Source: Elusimicrobia bacterium RIFCSPHIGHO2_02_FULL_57_9
GTDB taxonomy: Bacteria > Elusimicrobiota > Elusimicrobia > UBA1565 > UBA9628
Length of the DNA: 6,512 nucleotides
Assembly: GCA_001800015.1 (NCBI GenBank)
Contig: MGUO01000089.1
Location: 18,898 to 25,409, forward strand
Direction: 5' to 3'
Shown here: positions 1-6,175 of the stretch, one piece after another
How positions within the stretch are numbered: position 1 is the first letter of the stretch
Layout of the letters: each line of letters begins with the position of its first letter
Translations under genes and position numbers: made by a program
Notes under the pieces: generated by a model
Database searches by the model: none
Seen by the model: only the letters and a program-made list of their open reading frames with translations
What the model was told of the DNA's origin: nothing

Positions 1-711
1 CGCTATCCCGCGGCTTTGCGGGCTTATGAGAATTTTTTGCGGAGGTTCCCGGAAGACCGGCGCGCGGCTCAAGTTTGCGTGAGCGCCGGCGATATCTACG
101 CCCGGCATTTTCAGCGCTGCCTGGAGGCCCGCCGCCATTATGAGGCCGCCGCGCGCCTCTTGCCTCAGACCCAGCCGTGGGCTTCTCGGGCGCAAGCCGG
201 GATCATGAGTTGTCCGGATTATTTTCCATTGCAGCCGGGCCGGCGCTGGCGCTATGGCGACAGCGAAAGCCGGGGCCGCTATATGCGGCTTGACCGGGAG
301 CTAAAGGTTTCAAGCGGGGCCGCCGCCGAAGTCCTCAGCGTTCGTTTCGCCGGGGCCAAGCTTGTGAACTCCTATAAAACGCGCTATGAAAAAAGAGATT
401 GGGGCGTTTGGGAATATGATGGCGCGCAGGCTGTCGCCATCTTGCGCTATCCTTTTAAAACAGGCCACGGCTGGAAAGCTCGGCGCGGCAAGGTCGAGCT
501 GGCCTATTCCATCGACCGCGACGACGCGCAAGTGCGCACCGTCGCCGGAACGTTCTCCAATTGCCTTAAAGTCCGCGAGTTCAATAAGAAATTTCCGCAG
601 TCCTGGAAATACGATTATTACGCGCCTTTTGTGGGGAAGGTCAAAACCACCGTGGCCGGGCCCGACTTCGAAAATCCCAACACCGAGTTAATCGAATACA
701 CCGCCCGCTAG
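1..711 (+). CDS. TPR-repeat protein with C-terminal DUF3108/TapB-like domain (5' truncated)
   Basis: The reading frame is open from base 1 to the TAG at 709-711, so the true start lies upstream of the window; the TTG at 16 is probably internal. About 236 residues are visible. The first 55 or so look like tetratricopeptide helices: small residues at regular helix positions, Tyr/Phe anchors and the turn FLRRFPED, followed by a second unit containing HYEAAARLLP. TPR units usually hold protein partners. After about residue 70 the protein changes to a beta-rich domain opening with DYFPLQPGRRWRY and ending with AGTFSNCLKV, YYAPFVGKVK and TELIEY. This pattern of a W-x-Y opening, a GTF-x-(N/D)-C-x-(K/E)-V strand and a YYAP-x-VG-x-VK strand resembles envelope or secreted domains of the DUF3108/TapB group; that match is from memory and untested. 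An extracytoplasmic location is inferred, since the N-terminus and any signal peptide are outside the window. Its substrate or partner is unknown. Confidence 0.8.
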   Translation, partial: RYPAALRAYENFLRRFPEDRRAAQVCVSAGDIYARHFQRCLEARRHYEAAARLLPQTQPWASRAQAGIMSCPDYFPLQPGRRWRYGDSESRGRYMRLDRELKVSSGAAAEVLSVRFAGAKLVNSYKTRYEKRDWGVWEYDGAQAVAILRYPFKTGHGWKARRGKVELAYSIDRDDAQVRTVAGTFSNCLKVREFNKKFPQSWKYDYYAPFVGKVKTTVAGPDFENPNTELIEYTAR

Positions 712-762
712 GGCCTAATTCGCCCTAGGTCCTTTGTTGAGCGTTATTTAGGCCCAAGGACC
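708..762 (+). repeat. Cluster of three overlapping inverted repeats after the TPR gene
   Basis: Three perfect inverted repeats share 55 bases. CTAGGGC (708-714) pairs with GCCCTAG (722-728) over a 7-base loop and contains the TAG stop of the upstream gene. GGGCCTAA (711-718) pairs with TTAGGCCC (748-755). GGTCCTT (728-734) pairs with AAGGACC (756-762). The first and second compete for the same left arm. The first and third are nearly compatible, sharing only base 728. No U-rich tract follows, so this is not a canonical intrinsic terminator. It may end or protect the 3' end of the mRNA, or form alternative RNA structures. The repeats are read directly from the sequence; the function is inferred. 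Confidence 0.5.
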
Positions 763-783
763 CCCACCGCCTTGCTGACCAGA

Positions 784-792
784 TGTTAAAAT
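784..792 (+). promoter_or_regulatory. Extended -10 promoter element, probably leaderless start
   Basis: TGTTAAAAT at 784-792 fits an extended -10 box (TGn followed by TAAAAT, five of six matches to TATAAT). Only nine bases separate it from the ATG at 802. Transcription normally starts 6-8 bases after the -10 box, which would place it almost on the start codon. There is no Shine-Dalgarno sequence. No -35 hexamer lies at the usual spacing; TTGCTG at 772-777 is too close. Confidence 0.5.
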
Positions 793-801
793 AGCCGAAC
801 A

Positions 802-1572
802 ATGAAAAATTTGGGATGGTTTGCCGCAGCCGTGATGTTGATTCAGGCGCCGGCTCCCGCGCGGGCCCTGACGGCCTTCCTTGATTTGCAGCAATCCGCG
901 GCCCGGATAGGGCAATTCCAGTTCGTTAAGGAAGAAGCCAAGGAGCTTTCGCAAGAAGAAGTAATCGCCATAGTAATAGAACATCTGTTTCCTGTGGCCA
1001 AAACCCATAGGTATCCATTAGGCCCCGAAGAAGCGCTCTTTATTCTTTTCAGCACCGCCAAAGACGGCGTTTTTAATGCCAAGGCGGCCACCGAGGAATT
1101 AGAGTCCAGAATCAAGGCCTTTCAAAAAAGTTCCAGCCTCGAGATTTTAGTGGTCTATGATTCCGAGGCGGGGATAGAAACTGATTTGCTGGCCGCCTTC
1201 AATAATATTCCGCCGCAGATTAAGACCATAATCATGTTGAAAGGGCAGGTGCCTCTGGGCCTGGAGGGAAGGATCGCCGAGTTGGCCGAGAAAGGCGTGC
1301 GCTTCGTTTCAAGTTATACTCCCCAGGACAGGCCCAAGGTCAGGCCCGCTTCCATGTTTACGGGCGGAGAGGTTCCGCAAGGCATCACGGTCCAATCCTT
1401 GGTTTCCGGCTGGGAAGATTTAATAAAACAGTCGGCTAAGATTCCGGCGTATGCTCCCGAGCTTGATACCGTCTATTTGCTCCTTGGAGTTAGTCAGCCG
1501 GACAAACCGGAAGTCCCGGAAGAAAAGAAGCAGCCGCTGCAGGAAGCTCGTTTGCGTCACCGGGCCGGATAA
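802..1572 (+). CDS. Predicted secreted protein of unknown function
   Basis: This encodes 256 residues. The first 22 form a good Sec signal peptide: Met-Lys-Asn, a hydrophobic core at about 4-14, then a Pro/Ala stretch ending PARA, with likely signal peptidase I cleavage after Ala22. There is no lipobox cysteine, so the mature protein of about 234 residues should be soluble in the periplasm or exported. I do not recognise the family. The middle (about 112-175) has alternating beta and alpha character, with the strands LEILVVYDSE and IKTIIMLKG and later VRFVSSY, suggesting a small Rossmann-like fold. The tail is rich in Pro, Lys and Glu (about 233-248) and probably flexible. The ATG at 802 was chosen because the signal peptide starts there. 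It lacks a Shine-Dalgarno sequence and follows a TAAAAT box. The gene appears monocistronic: a strong hairpin covers its stop codon and the next gene has its own promoter-like box. Confidence 0.8.
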   Translation: MKNLGWFAAAVMLIQAPAPARALTAFLDLQQSAARIGQFQFVKEEAKELSQEEVIAIVIEHLFPVAKTHRYPLGPEEALFILFSTAKDGVFNAKAATEELESRIKAFQKSSSLEILVVYDSEAGIETDLLAAFNNIPPQIKTIIMLKGQVPLGLEGRIAELAEKGVRFVSSYTPQDRPKVRPASMFTGGEVPQGITVQSLVSGWEDLIKQSAKIPAYAPELDTVYLLLGVSQPDKPEVPEEKKQPLQEARLRHRAG

Positions 1573-1594
1573 GGAATTAGTTTCCGGCCCGGTG
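1558..1594 (+). terminator. 12-bp perfect hairpin over the stop codon, terminator-like
   Basis: CACCGGGCCGGA (1558-1569) pairs perfectly with TCCGGCCCGGTG (1583-1594) around a 13-base loop (1570-1582). The loop begins with the TAA stop codon of the upstream gene. The stem is very GC-rich and should be highly stable in RNA. No run of U follows, so it does not meet the usual rule for an intrinsic terminator. It may act as a terminator that needs no U-tract, or as a barrier to 3' exonucleases. Confidence 0.55.
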
Positions 1595-1626
1595 CTCGGC
1601 GCTCCGTGCCGTGTAGCCCAAGCGCT

Positions 1627-1642
1627 TAAAATCCGCTAAAAT
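1627..1642 (+). promoter_or_regulatory. Tandem TAAAAT -10-like boxes before the nuclease gene
   Basis: TAAAAT occurs at 1627-1632 and again at 1637-1642, ten bases apart. The second ends eight bases before the ATG at 1651. Its context TAAAATAGGCGTTC matches TAAAATAGCCGAAC upstream of the secreted-protein gene at 11 of 14 positions. There is no Shine-Dalgarno sequence and no clear -35 hexamer. Use of the second box would give an essentially leaderless mRNA. Confidence 0.45.
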
Positions 1643-1650
1643 AGGCGTTC

Positions 1651-2844
1651 ATGGCGACTTTCACGCTGCCCCGTCCCTTATCGCATTCCTCGCTGACTAT
1701 GTACGGGGAATGTCCGCAGAAGTATAAGTTCAAATACATCGAAAAAATTCCGGAAAAATCCAAGCACTTCTTTTCCTTCGGCAACAGCGTGCACCGGGCC
1801 TTGGAGTATTTCTACAACGTCAAAAATCCTCCCCCCCCGAGTCTCGAGCGGCTTCTGGATTATTATAAGGAGCATTGGCTCTCCCCCGGCTACAGGGACC
1901 AGGCCCAAGAGGCTGAATATTTCGAGGACGGCAAGGAAATCCTGACCAAGTTTTACCGCAAGCATATCGCGGACTTCGCGGTTCCTTTTTTTGTCGAATA
2001 TAATTTCGAGCTGAAAGTCGAGGGGGTGCCGGTCACCGGCAAGGTTGACCGCGTCGATAAGCTCGCCGATGGGCGTTTGTCCATACTGGATTATAAAACA
2101 GGCAAGGCCTTGGCCCTAAACCGGGTGCAAGGTGACGCCCAGCTGACTATGTACCAGATGGCCTGCGAAGAGCTTTTGGGCGCGGAGGTGGCGCGGCTTT
2201 CTTTTTATCATCTCCCCAGTCTTAAGGAGCAGGTGGTTGAAAGGCATTCCCCGGACCTGGTTTGCGGCCTGCGCCGGCGCATCGTTGCCGCGGCCGAATC
2301 TATCACCTCAGGAGTCTTTGCTCCGAAGCCGGATGAGAAGAAATGTTATTGGTGCGACTATAAGCCCATTTGCCCGATTTTCAAGCATCAATACAGCGAT
2401 GGGCAGCGGGCGACGTTGCTGCCCATGGCGGCTGCCACAATTCCTGAAGGCCGCCAGGGCGACGCGGCGTCAGCCGCGTCGGATTTGGCCGTGCTCATCG
2501 ACAGTTGCGGCGAGTTCACCCGTCAGGCCGAAGAGCTTGCCAATCAAGCCCGGGATTTAAGAGGAAAGATATTGGACAGCCTCAAGCAAAAAGGCTATGT
2601 GCGCGCCTTTGGAAAAAATTATGAGGTTACGCGCGTGACAATCGAGAAATGGAAATTTTCCGATAAAAAGAAAATCCTGGATCTAATCGCCAAGGCCGGG
2701 CTCTACGATAAAATCCTGGCGCCCACCGCTGCCAAGGTCGAGCAGCTCATGGCCGATGCGAAGCTTGATCCCGATCTGCGGGCTCAGCTTTCCGAGCTGG
2801 GCGTTAAAACAGAAAATTTCGATCTGCGGGTCAAACCCCTTTGA
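1651..2844 (+). CDS. RecB/AddB-type PD-(D/E)XK nuclease with predicted 4Fe-4S cluster
   Basis: This 397-residue protein has all the landmarks of the PDDEXK_1 (RecB/AddB/Cas4) nuclease family. In order: an N-terminal LSHSSLTMYGECPQKYKF segment with Cys21; the motif His in GNSVHRALE (His48); an acidic position in GKVDRVD (Asp133); ILDYKTGK with Asp147 and Lys149; and the QLTMYQ motif (Gln164, Tyr168). Cys232, Cys235 and Cys241 have the C-x2-C-x5-C spacing of AddB, and with Cys21 they would hold a 4Fe-4S cluster that ties the nuclease domain together. All key residues are present, so it is probably an active Mg-dependent DNA nuclease used in repair or DNA end processing. There is no helicase domain and no helicase neighbour. 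Residues 250-397 are an extra module: a charged helix (about 277-314), then a small alpha/beta part starting at AFGKNYEV; I cannot name it. The start fits the family, since the conserved N-terminal motif begins at residue 10. Its stop overlaps the kinase start. Confidence 0.9.
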   Translation: MATFTLPRPLSHSSLTMYGECPQKYKFKYIEKIPEKSKHFFSFGNSVHRALEYFYNVKNPPPPSLERLLDYYKEHWLSPGYRDQAQEAEYFEDGKEILTKFYRKHIADFAVPFFVEYNFELKVEGVPVTGKVDRVDKLADGRLSILDYKTGKALALNRVQGDAQLTMYQMACEELLGAEVARLSFYHLPSLKEQVVERHSPDLVCGLRRRIVAAAESITSGVFAPKPDEKKCYWCDYKPICPIFKHQYSDGQRATLLPMAAATIPEGRQGDAASAASDLAVLIDSCGEFTRQAEELANQARDLRGKILDSLKQKGYVRAFGKNYEVTRVTIEKWKFSDKKKILDLIAKAGLYDKILAPTAAKVEQLMADAKLDPDLRAQLSELGVKTENFDLRVKPL

Positions 2845-4319
2845 ACCGCGAAATAGTCATTGCCCTGGATCAAGGCAGCTCCAGTTCCCGCGCCCTGGCG
2901 ATTGATTCCCGGGGGGAAGTGCTTGCGAAAGCGCAATTTCCCATCAAGACCTATTACCCCCAGGCCGGCTACGTGGAACATGACGCTCTAGATATCGCGC
3001 TCACACAGGAAAAAGCTTTGCAAGCCGTGCTGGCTAAAATCCCTAAGAGTGACAACATATTGGGCCTGGGCCTGGCCTGCCAACGTTCCACCGTGATCTT
3101 TTGGGACAGGGAAACAGGCAAGCCCGCCGCCCGCGCGCCCAGCTGGCAGGACGGCCGTGCGGCTATGGTCGCCATGGCGCTGCAGGATCATAGAATGGAG
3201 GCCTATGAAAGCACGGGCCTTTATCTCATGCCCTATTACTCCGCCCCGAAAATCCGCTGGTTCATCGATAATGTCCCACCCGTGCGCAAGCTTTTGGACC
3301 AGGGCCGCCTTCTGGTGGGGCCCGTGTCCTCTTTCCTGATCTGGCGTCTGACGCGCGGCGCGGTTTTTGCCGCGGATCCCTCTCTGGCCCAGCGCATGAT
3401 GCTTTTTAGCCTGCGCAGCATGGATTGGGATGACCCCTTGCTTAAGATATTCTCCCTGCCTAGGCATATTCTTCCGCAGATCAAACCTTCCTGCGGGCTT
3501 TGGGGAAGTTTTAAGGCTAAAGGGCGCGTGATTTCCATTCTCGCCTGCCTGGGCGACCAGCAGGCCGCGGCGATAGGATTGGGAGGGATGGAAGCCGGAT
3601 CTTCGGTTCTTAATTACGGCACGGGCGCTTTCTTTCTGCACAATACCGGCACCAAGCAGCAGCGCATCCCAGGGCTTCTTACCTCCATCGGCTGGCAGAT
3701 CAGCGGGCAGGCCCCGTATTTTCTGCAGGAAGGCACCGTTCACGCCGCCGGCTCTTCTTTTGAATGGCTGCGCGAAAACCTGGGCCTGCTTAAAAAAATC
3801 AATGACGTGGAAAAACACTGCCGCGCCTCGAAAGAGCGCGTCTTGGCTTTGCCGGCTATCGGTGGCTTGGGCGCCCCGCGCTGGGATTACGCCGCTAAAA
3901 CCGTATTTTTCGGTTTGAATTCCCAAACCAAGGCCAGCGATCTGGTGCGCGGCGTGGTTGAGTCTATCGCCTTTTTAATCTCGGATATCGTCAACGCCAT
4001 GCGAGCCGGCGGGTTGTCGCCGGCTCATGTGAGCGTGTCCGGAGGCCTTTCCCGTATTCCCTATCTGATGCAATTTCAATCCGATATTTTGCGCCAGGAT
4101 CTGCGCCGCTGCGAAGAAACCGAAGCGACTGCTTTGGGGGCAGCCTCTTTGGCCGTCGAAGGAGCCGGAGCTTCCTGGGCCGGGAATTTGCACAAAACCA
4201 AGATTGATAAAATATTCAAGCCTGCGATGGAAGCCGCGCAGGCTGAGCGGCTGATTTCCGCATGGACGACGTTCGTCGCGGCTCAGGCGAGTTTAAGCCG
4301 CAAAATAAAGCTTTCGTAG
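2841..4319 (+). CDS. FGGY-family carbohydrate kinase, glycerol kinase-like
   Basis: These 492 residues are close to glycerol kinase length. Family marks are DQGSSSSRA (10-18, phosphate loop), YPQAGYVEHD (39-48), QRSTVIFWDRETGKP, SWQD (101-104), PYYS, GDQQAA with catalytic-base Asp239, YGTGAF (259-264), GLGAP (343-346), SGG (400-402) and TALGAA (430-435). It should transfer the ATP gamma-phosphate to a polyol or sugar in the cytoplasm. Against E. coli GlpK, the glycerol ligands Arg83, Trp103, Tyr135, Asp245 and Phe270 correspond to Arg82, Trp102, Tyr132, Asp239 and Phe264, all kept. Glu84, which binds glycerol hydroxyls, is Ser83 here, and the usual DGG near the nucleotide site is SGG. The substrate may therefore not be glycerol, so I give no symbol. 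No glycerol facilitator or glycerol-3-phosphate dehydrogenase gene is adjacent. The start is a TTG overlapping the nuclease TGA (TTGA), with no Shine-Dalgarno; it is the only start that keeps the DQG motif at residue 10. Confidence 0.9.
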   Translation: MNREIVIALDQGSSSSRALAIDSRGEVLAKAQFPIKTYYPQAGYVEHDALDIALTQEKALQAVLAKIPKSDNILGLGLACQRSTVIFWDRETGKPAARAPSWQDGRAAMVAMALQDHRMEAYESTGLYLMPYYSAPKIRWFIDNVPPVRKLLDQGRLLVGPVSSFLIWRLTRGAVFAADPSLAQRMMLFSLRSMDWDDPLLKIFSLPRHILPQIKPSCGLWGSFKAKGRVISILACLGDQQAAAIGLGGMEAGSSVLNYGTGAFFLHNTGTKQQRIPGLLTSIGWQISGQAPYFLQEGTVHAAGSSFEWLRENLGLLKKINDVEKHCRASKERVLALPAIGGLGAPRWDYAAKTVFFGLNSQTKASDLVRGVVESIAFLISDIVNAMRAGGLSPAHVSVSGGLSRIPYLMQFQSDILRQDLRRCEETEATALGAASLAVEGAGASWAGNLHKTKIDKIFKPAMEAAQAERLISAWTTFVAAQASLSRKIKLS

Positions 4320-4320
4320 T

Positions 4321-6078
4321 TTAGACGGCCTCATCAACCAAGGCGCCGTTGCCGGGGCCCAACTGCTGGAACTTGTAAAGGGCGGAGTAAATTCCCTCCT
4401 GCTTCATGAGCCCGGCGTGGTCGCCTGACTCCTTCACTTCGCCGTGGTGAAGAACGATGATGTGATCCGCTTTATGCAGGGTCGCCAGGCGGTGGGCTAT
4501 GATAAAAACCGTGCGGCCGGGATAAAGCTTTTCCAGGGATTGCTGCACGCTGCGTTCGCTGGCCGCGTCCAAATTCGAGGTGGCCTCATCCAAAATCAGT
4601 ATCGGCGGGTTTTTGAGCACGGCCCGGGCGATCGCGATGCGCTGGCGCTGTCCGCCGGAAAGCTGCAAACCCCTATCGCCCAAAGGGGTGTTCAGGCCTT
4701 GGGGCATCTGGCCGACGAAGGAATAGGCGTCGGCGACTTGCAGGGCGCTTTTGATTTCCTGCGCGCTCGCGCCGGGTTTGCCCAGGGCGACGTTGCCCGA
4801 AACCGTGTCATGGAAGAGAATTGTATCCTGGGTGACCAAGCCCAGGCGCGATCTCAAGGAGTTGAGCGAATAATCCTTCAAGTCCTTGCCGTCCAGGAGG
4901 ATGCGGCCCTCGGTGGGATCGTAAAGCCGCAGCAGCAAATGCACCAAGGTGGTCTTTCCCGAGCCGCTGGCACCTGCCACGGCTACGATCTCTCCAGGTT
5001 TTATTTTCAAACTGACGTTTCGAAGAGCCCAGGAATCTCGGCCGGGATAACGGAAAGAGACGTTTTTAAGCTCGATGCCCGATGTTAATTGACTGAAGGA
5101 TTTGGCGTCGGGCGCCTCGCGCACCGTGGGCTTTTCGTCGAGAATGGCGAAAATGCGCTCGGCGGAGGATACGGCCATCTGCAGCGTGGCGTTAAGCTGG
5201 GACAAGTTTTTGATCGGGGCATAGGCCGCGAAAAAGCTGCCTAAAAAGGCGAAAAAGTCGCCAGCCGTCATATGCCCTCTGATTACCTCGCGGCCCCCCT
5301 GATAAACAATGGTGGCCATGATCAAGCTGCCCAGAAACTCCATTAGGGGGCCGGATAGGGCCGTGGCGCGGAAATAGCGCATCATCTGGGTAAACAGCGA
5401 GTCGTTTTCCTCCTGGAATTTGCGGATGGCGCCCTCTTCGTAGTTAAAGGCCTTGACCACGAGCATGCCCTGCAGGCTTTCCTGGAAGCGATGGTAAATC
5501 TCGCCCATGATTTCCTGGCTTTTGCGGCTGGCCGCGCGCAGCTTTTTGCCAAGGACAGTCAGCACCGCCGCGGCCATGGGAATGGCGATCAAGGCGGTCA
5601 GCGCGAATTTCCAATGGATGTAAAACATCACGCCCAGCAGGATAACGACGGTCAAGGTGTCGCGTACGATATAGAGAGGAACGAAATGAAGGCCGTCTTG
5701 AAGTTTGGTCAGATCATTGGTCAGCCGCGACAGCACTTCCCCGCTTTTGCTGCGCCAGTAAAAATCCATGGAAAGCTTATGCAGGTGGCGGAAAAGGTCC
5801 TCGCGCAGGCGCTGGGTTATTTTTTGCCCCAGATAGCTCATCAAATAGCTTTGGATGTAGGTGAATATCATCTTCAAGAAGAAGATGAGCGGGATCAGCG
5901 CGATGACGCCGTAAAGCATTTTCAGGTCTTTTTGGATAAAGACCGTGTCGATGGCGGGCTTAAGCACGTAAATCGTGGCCCCGTTAAGCGCGGCGACGGC
6001 GAACATCACCAGGCAGGCCTGGAAGAAACGCCGGCGATGGGGCCGCAGATAGGGCTTAAGACGAAGAAAGACTTCCAT
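4321..6078 (-). CDS. msbA: MsbA-type ABC exporter (fused membrane and ATPase domains)
   Basis: This is a complete 585-residue half-transporter that should work as a homodimer in the inner membrane. The membrane domain (about 1-310) has six likely helices near 17-40, 55-80, 134-153, 157-178, 245-262 and 272-290; the LKPAID segment at the end of the first is typical of MsbA-like lipid exporters. The ATPase domain (about 334-570) is intact: A-loop Tyr344, Walker A GASGSGKT (369-376), Q-loop Gln417, signature LSGGQ (473-477), Walker B ILILDE with Asp497 and catalytic Glu498, D-loop SNLD (501-504) and H-loop His529. E. coli MsbA, at about 582 residues, flips lipid A-core across the inner membrane; that role is likely here only by family, and a lipid or drug exporter of the same group is possible. 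The ATG lacks a Shine-Dalgarno sequence and follows TAAAAT by ten bases. The gene points away from the aldehyde dehydrogenase gene and ends one base from the kinase stop. Confidence 0.93.
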   Translation of the reverse strand: MEVFLRLKPYLRPHRRRFFQACLVMFAVAALNGATIYVLKPAIDTVFIQKDLKMLYGVIALIPLIFFLKMIFTYIQSYLMSYLGQKITQRLREDLFRHLHKLSMDFYWRSKSGEVLSRLTNDLTKLQDGLHFVPLYIVRDTLTVVILLGVMFYIHWKFALTALIAIPMAAAVLTVLGKKLRAASRKSQEIMGEIYHRFQESLQGMLVVKAFNYEEGAIRKFQEENDSLFTQMMRYFRATALSGPLMEFLGSLIMATIVYQGGREVIRGHMTAGDFFAFLGSFFAAYAPIKNLSQLNATLQMAVSSAERIFAILDEKPTVREAPDAKSFSQLTSGIELKNVSFRYPGRDSWALRNVSLKIKPGEIVAVAGASGSGKTTLVHLLLRLYDPTEGRILLDGKDLKDYSLNSLRSRLGLVTQDTILFHDTVSGNVALGKPGASAQEIKSALQVADAYSFVGQMPQGLNTPLGDRGLQLSGGQRQRIAIARAVLKNPPILILDEATSNLDAASERSVQQSLEKLYPGRTVFIIAHRLATLHKADHIIVLHHGEVKESGDHAGLMKQEGIYSALYKFQQLGPGNGALVDEAV

Positions 6079-6088
6079 GAGAAGTTAC

Positions 6089-6103
6089 ATTTTACAAATT
6101 TTA
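6089..6103 (-). promoter_or_regulatory. Tandem TAAAAT -10-like boxes before the ABC exporter gene
   Basis: On the minus strand TAAAATTTGTAAAAT contains two TAAAAT hexamers nine bases apart. The one nearer the gene ends ten bases before the ATG at 6078. The bases between (GTAACTTCTC, read toward the gene) hold no Shine-Dalgarno sequence. No TTGACA-like -35 box is found at normal spacing. The arrangement matches that of the nuclease gene and suggests a leaderless or near-leaderless transcript. Confidence 0.45.
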
Positions 6104-6121
6104 GGAAGGCAGGCGCGCAGG

Positions 6122-6151
6122 TTGCTCCAGGTCCGGCATGTTTTGTATCCT
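6122..6151 (+). promoter_or_regulatory. Possible -35/-10 promoter for the aldehyde dehydrogenase gene
   Basis: TTGCTC (6122-6127) and TATCCT (6146-6151) are 18 bases apart, each with four of six matches to the sigma-70 consensus. A start near 6158 would give a leader of about 22 bases holding the ribosome-binding site. TAAATT at 6163-6168 is a competing -10 candidate but would leave the ribosome-binding site partly outside the transcript. Confidence 0.3.
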
Positions 6152-6170
6152 AGTTTCCAGACTAAATTTT

Positions 6171-6175
6171 GGAGG
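6171..6175 (+). promoter_or_regulatory. Strong Shine-Dalgarno site GGAGG
   Basis: GGAGG lies five bases before the ATG at 6181, near-ideal spacing. A second in-frame ATG at 6187 would be 11 bases away, so the site supports the first. It is the only strong ribosome-binding site before a gene start in this window. Confidence 0.75.

Noticed and set aside
16..18. TTG at 16 as the true start of the first gene
   Set aside because: The frame is open to base 1 and the TPR-like pattern already begins before it, so it is most likely an internal Leu codon.
772..792. TTGCTG and TAAAAT as a -35/-10 pair before the secreted-protein gene
   Set aside because: The spacer is only 9 bases against the usual 16-18, so TTGCTG is not treated as the -35 box.
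1651..2844. Cas4 of a CRISPR system
   Set aside because: The motifs overlap with Cas4, but at 397 residues the protein is long for Cas4, and there is no Cas1, Cas2 or repeat array nearby.
2988..3926. Long open frame of 312 codons on the minus strand
   Set aside because: It lies wholly antisense to the FGGY kinase, whose motifs are clear, and its translation shows no recognisable domain; it is a by-product of GC-rich codon use.
4290..4360. Shared bidirectional terminator between the kinase and exporter genes
   Set aside because: Only short palindromes such as AAAGCTTT are present; no stable stem followed by a T-tract is visible on either strand.
5491..6153. Open frame of 220 codons on the plus strand, and another at 4444-5088
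   Set aside because: Both are antisense to the ABC exporter, where every ATPase motif is intact. Their compositions, rich in His, Gln and Gly, look like shadow frames.
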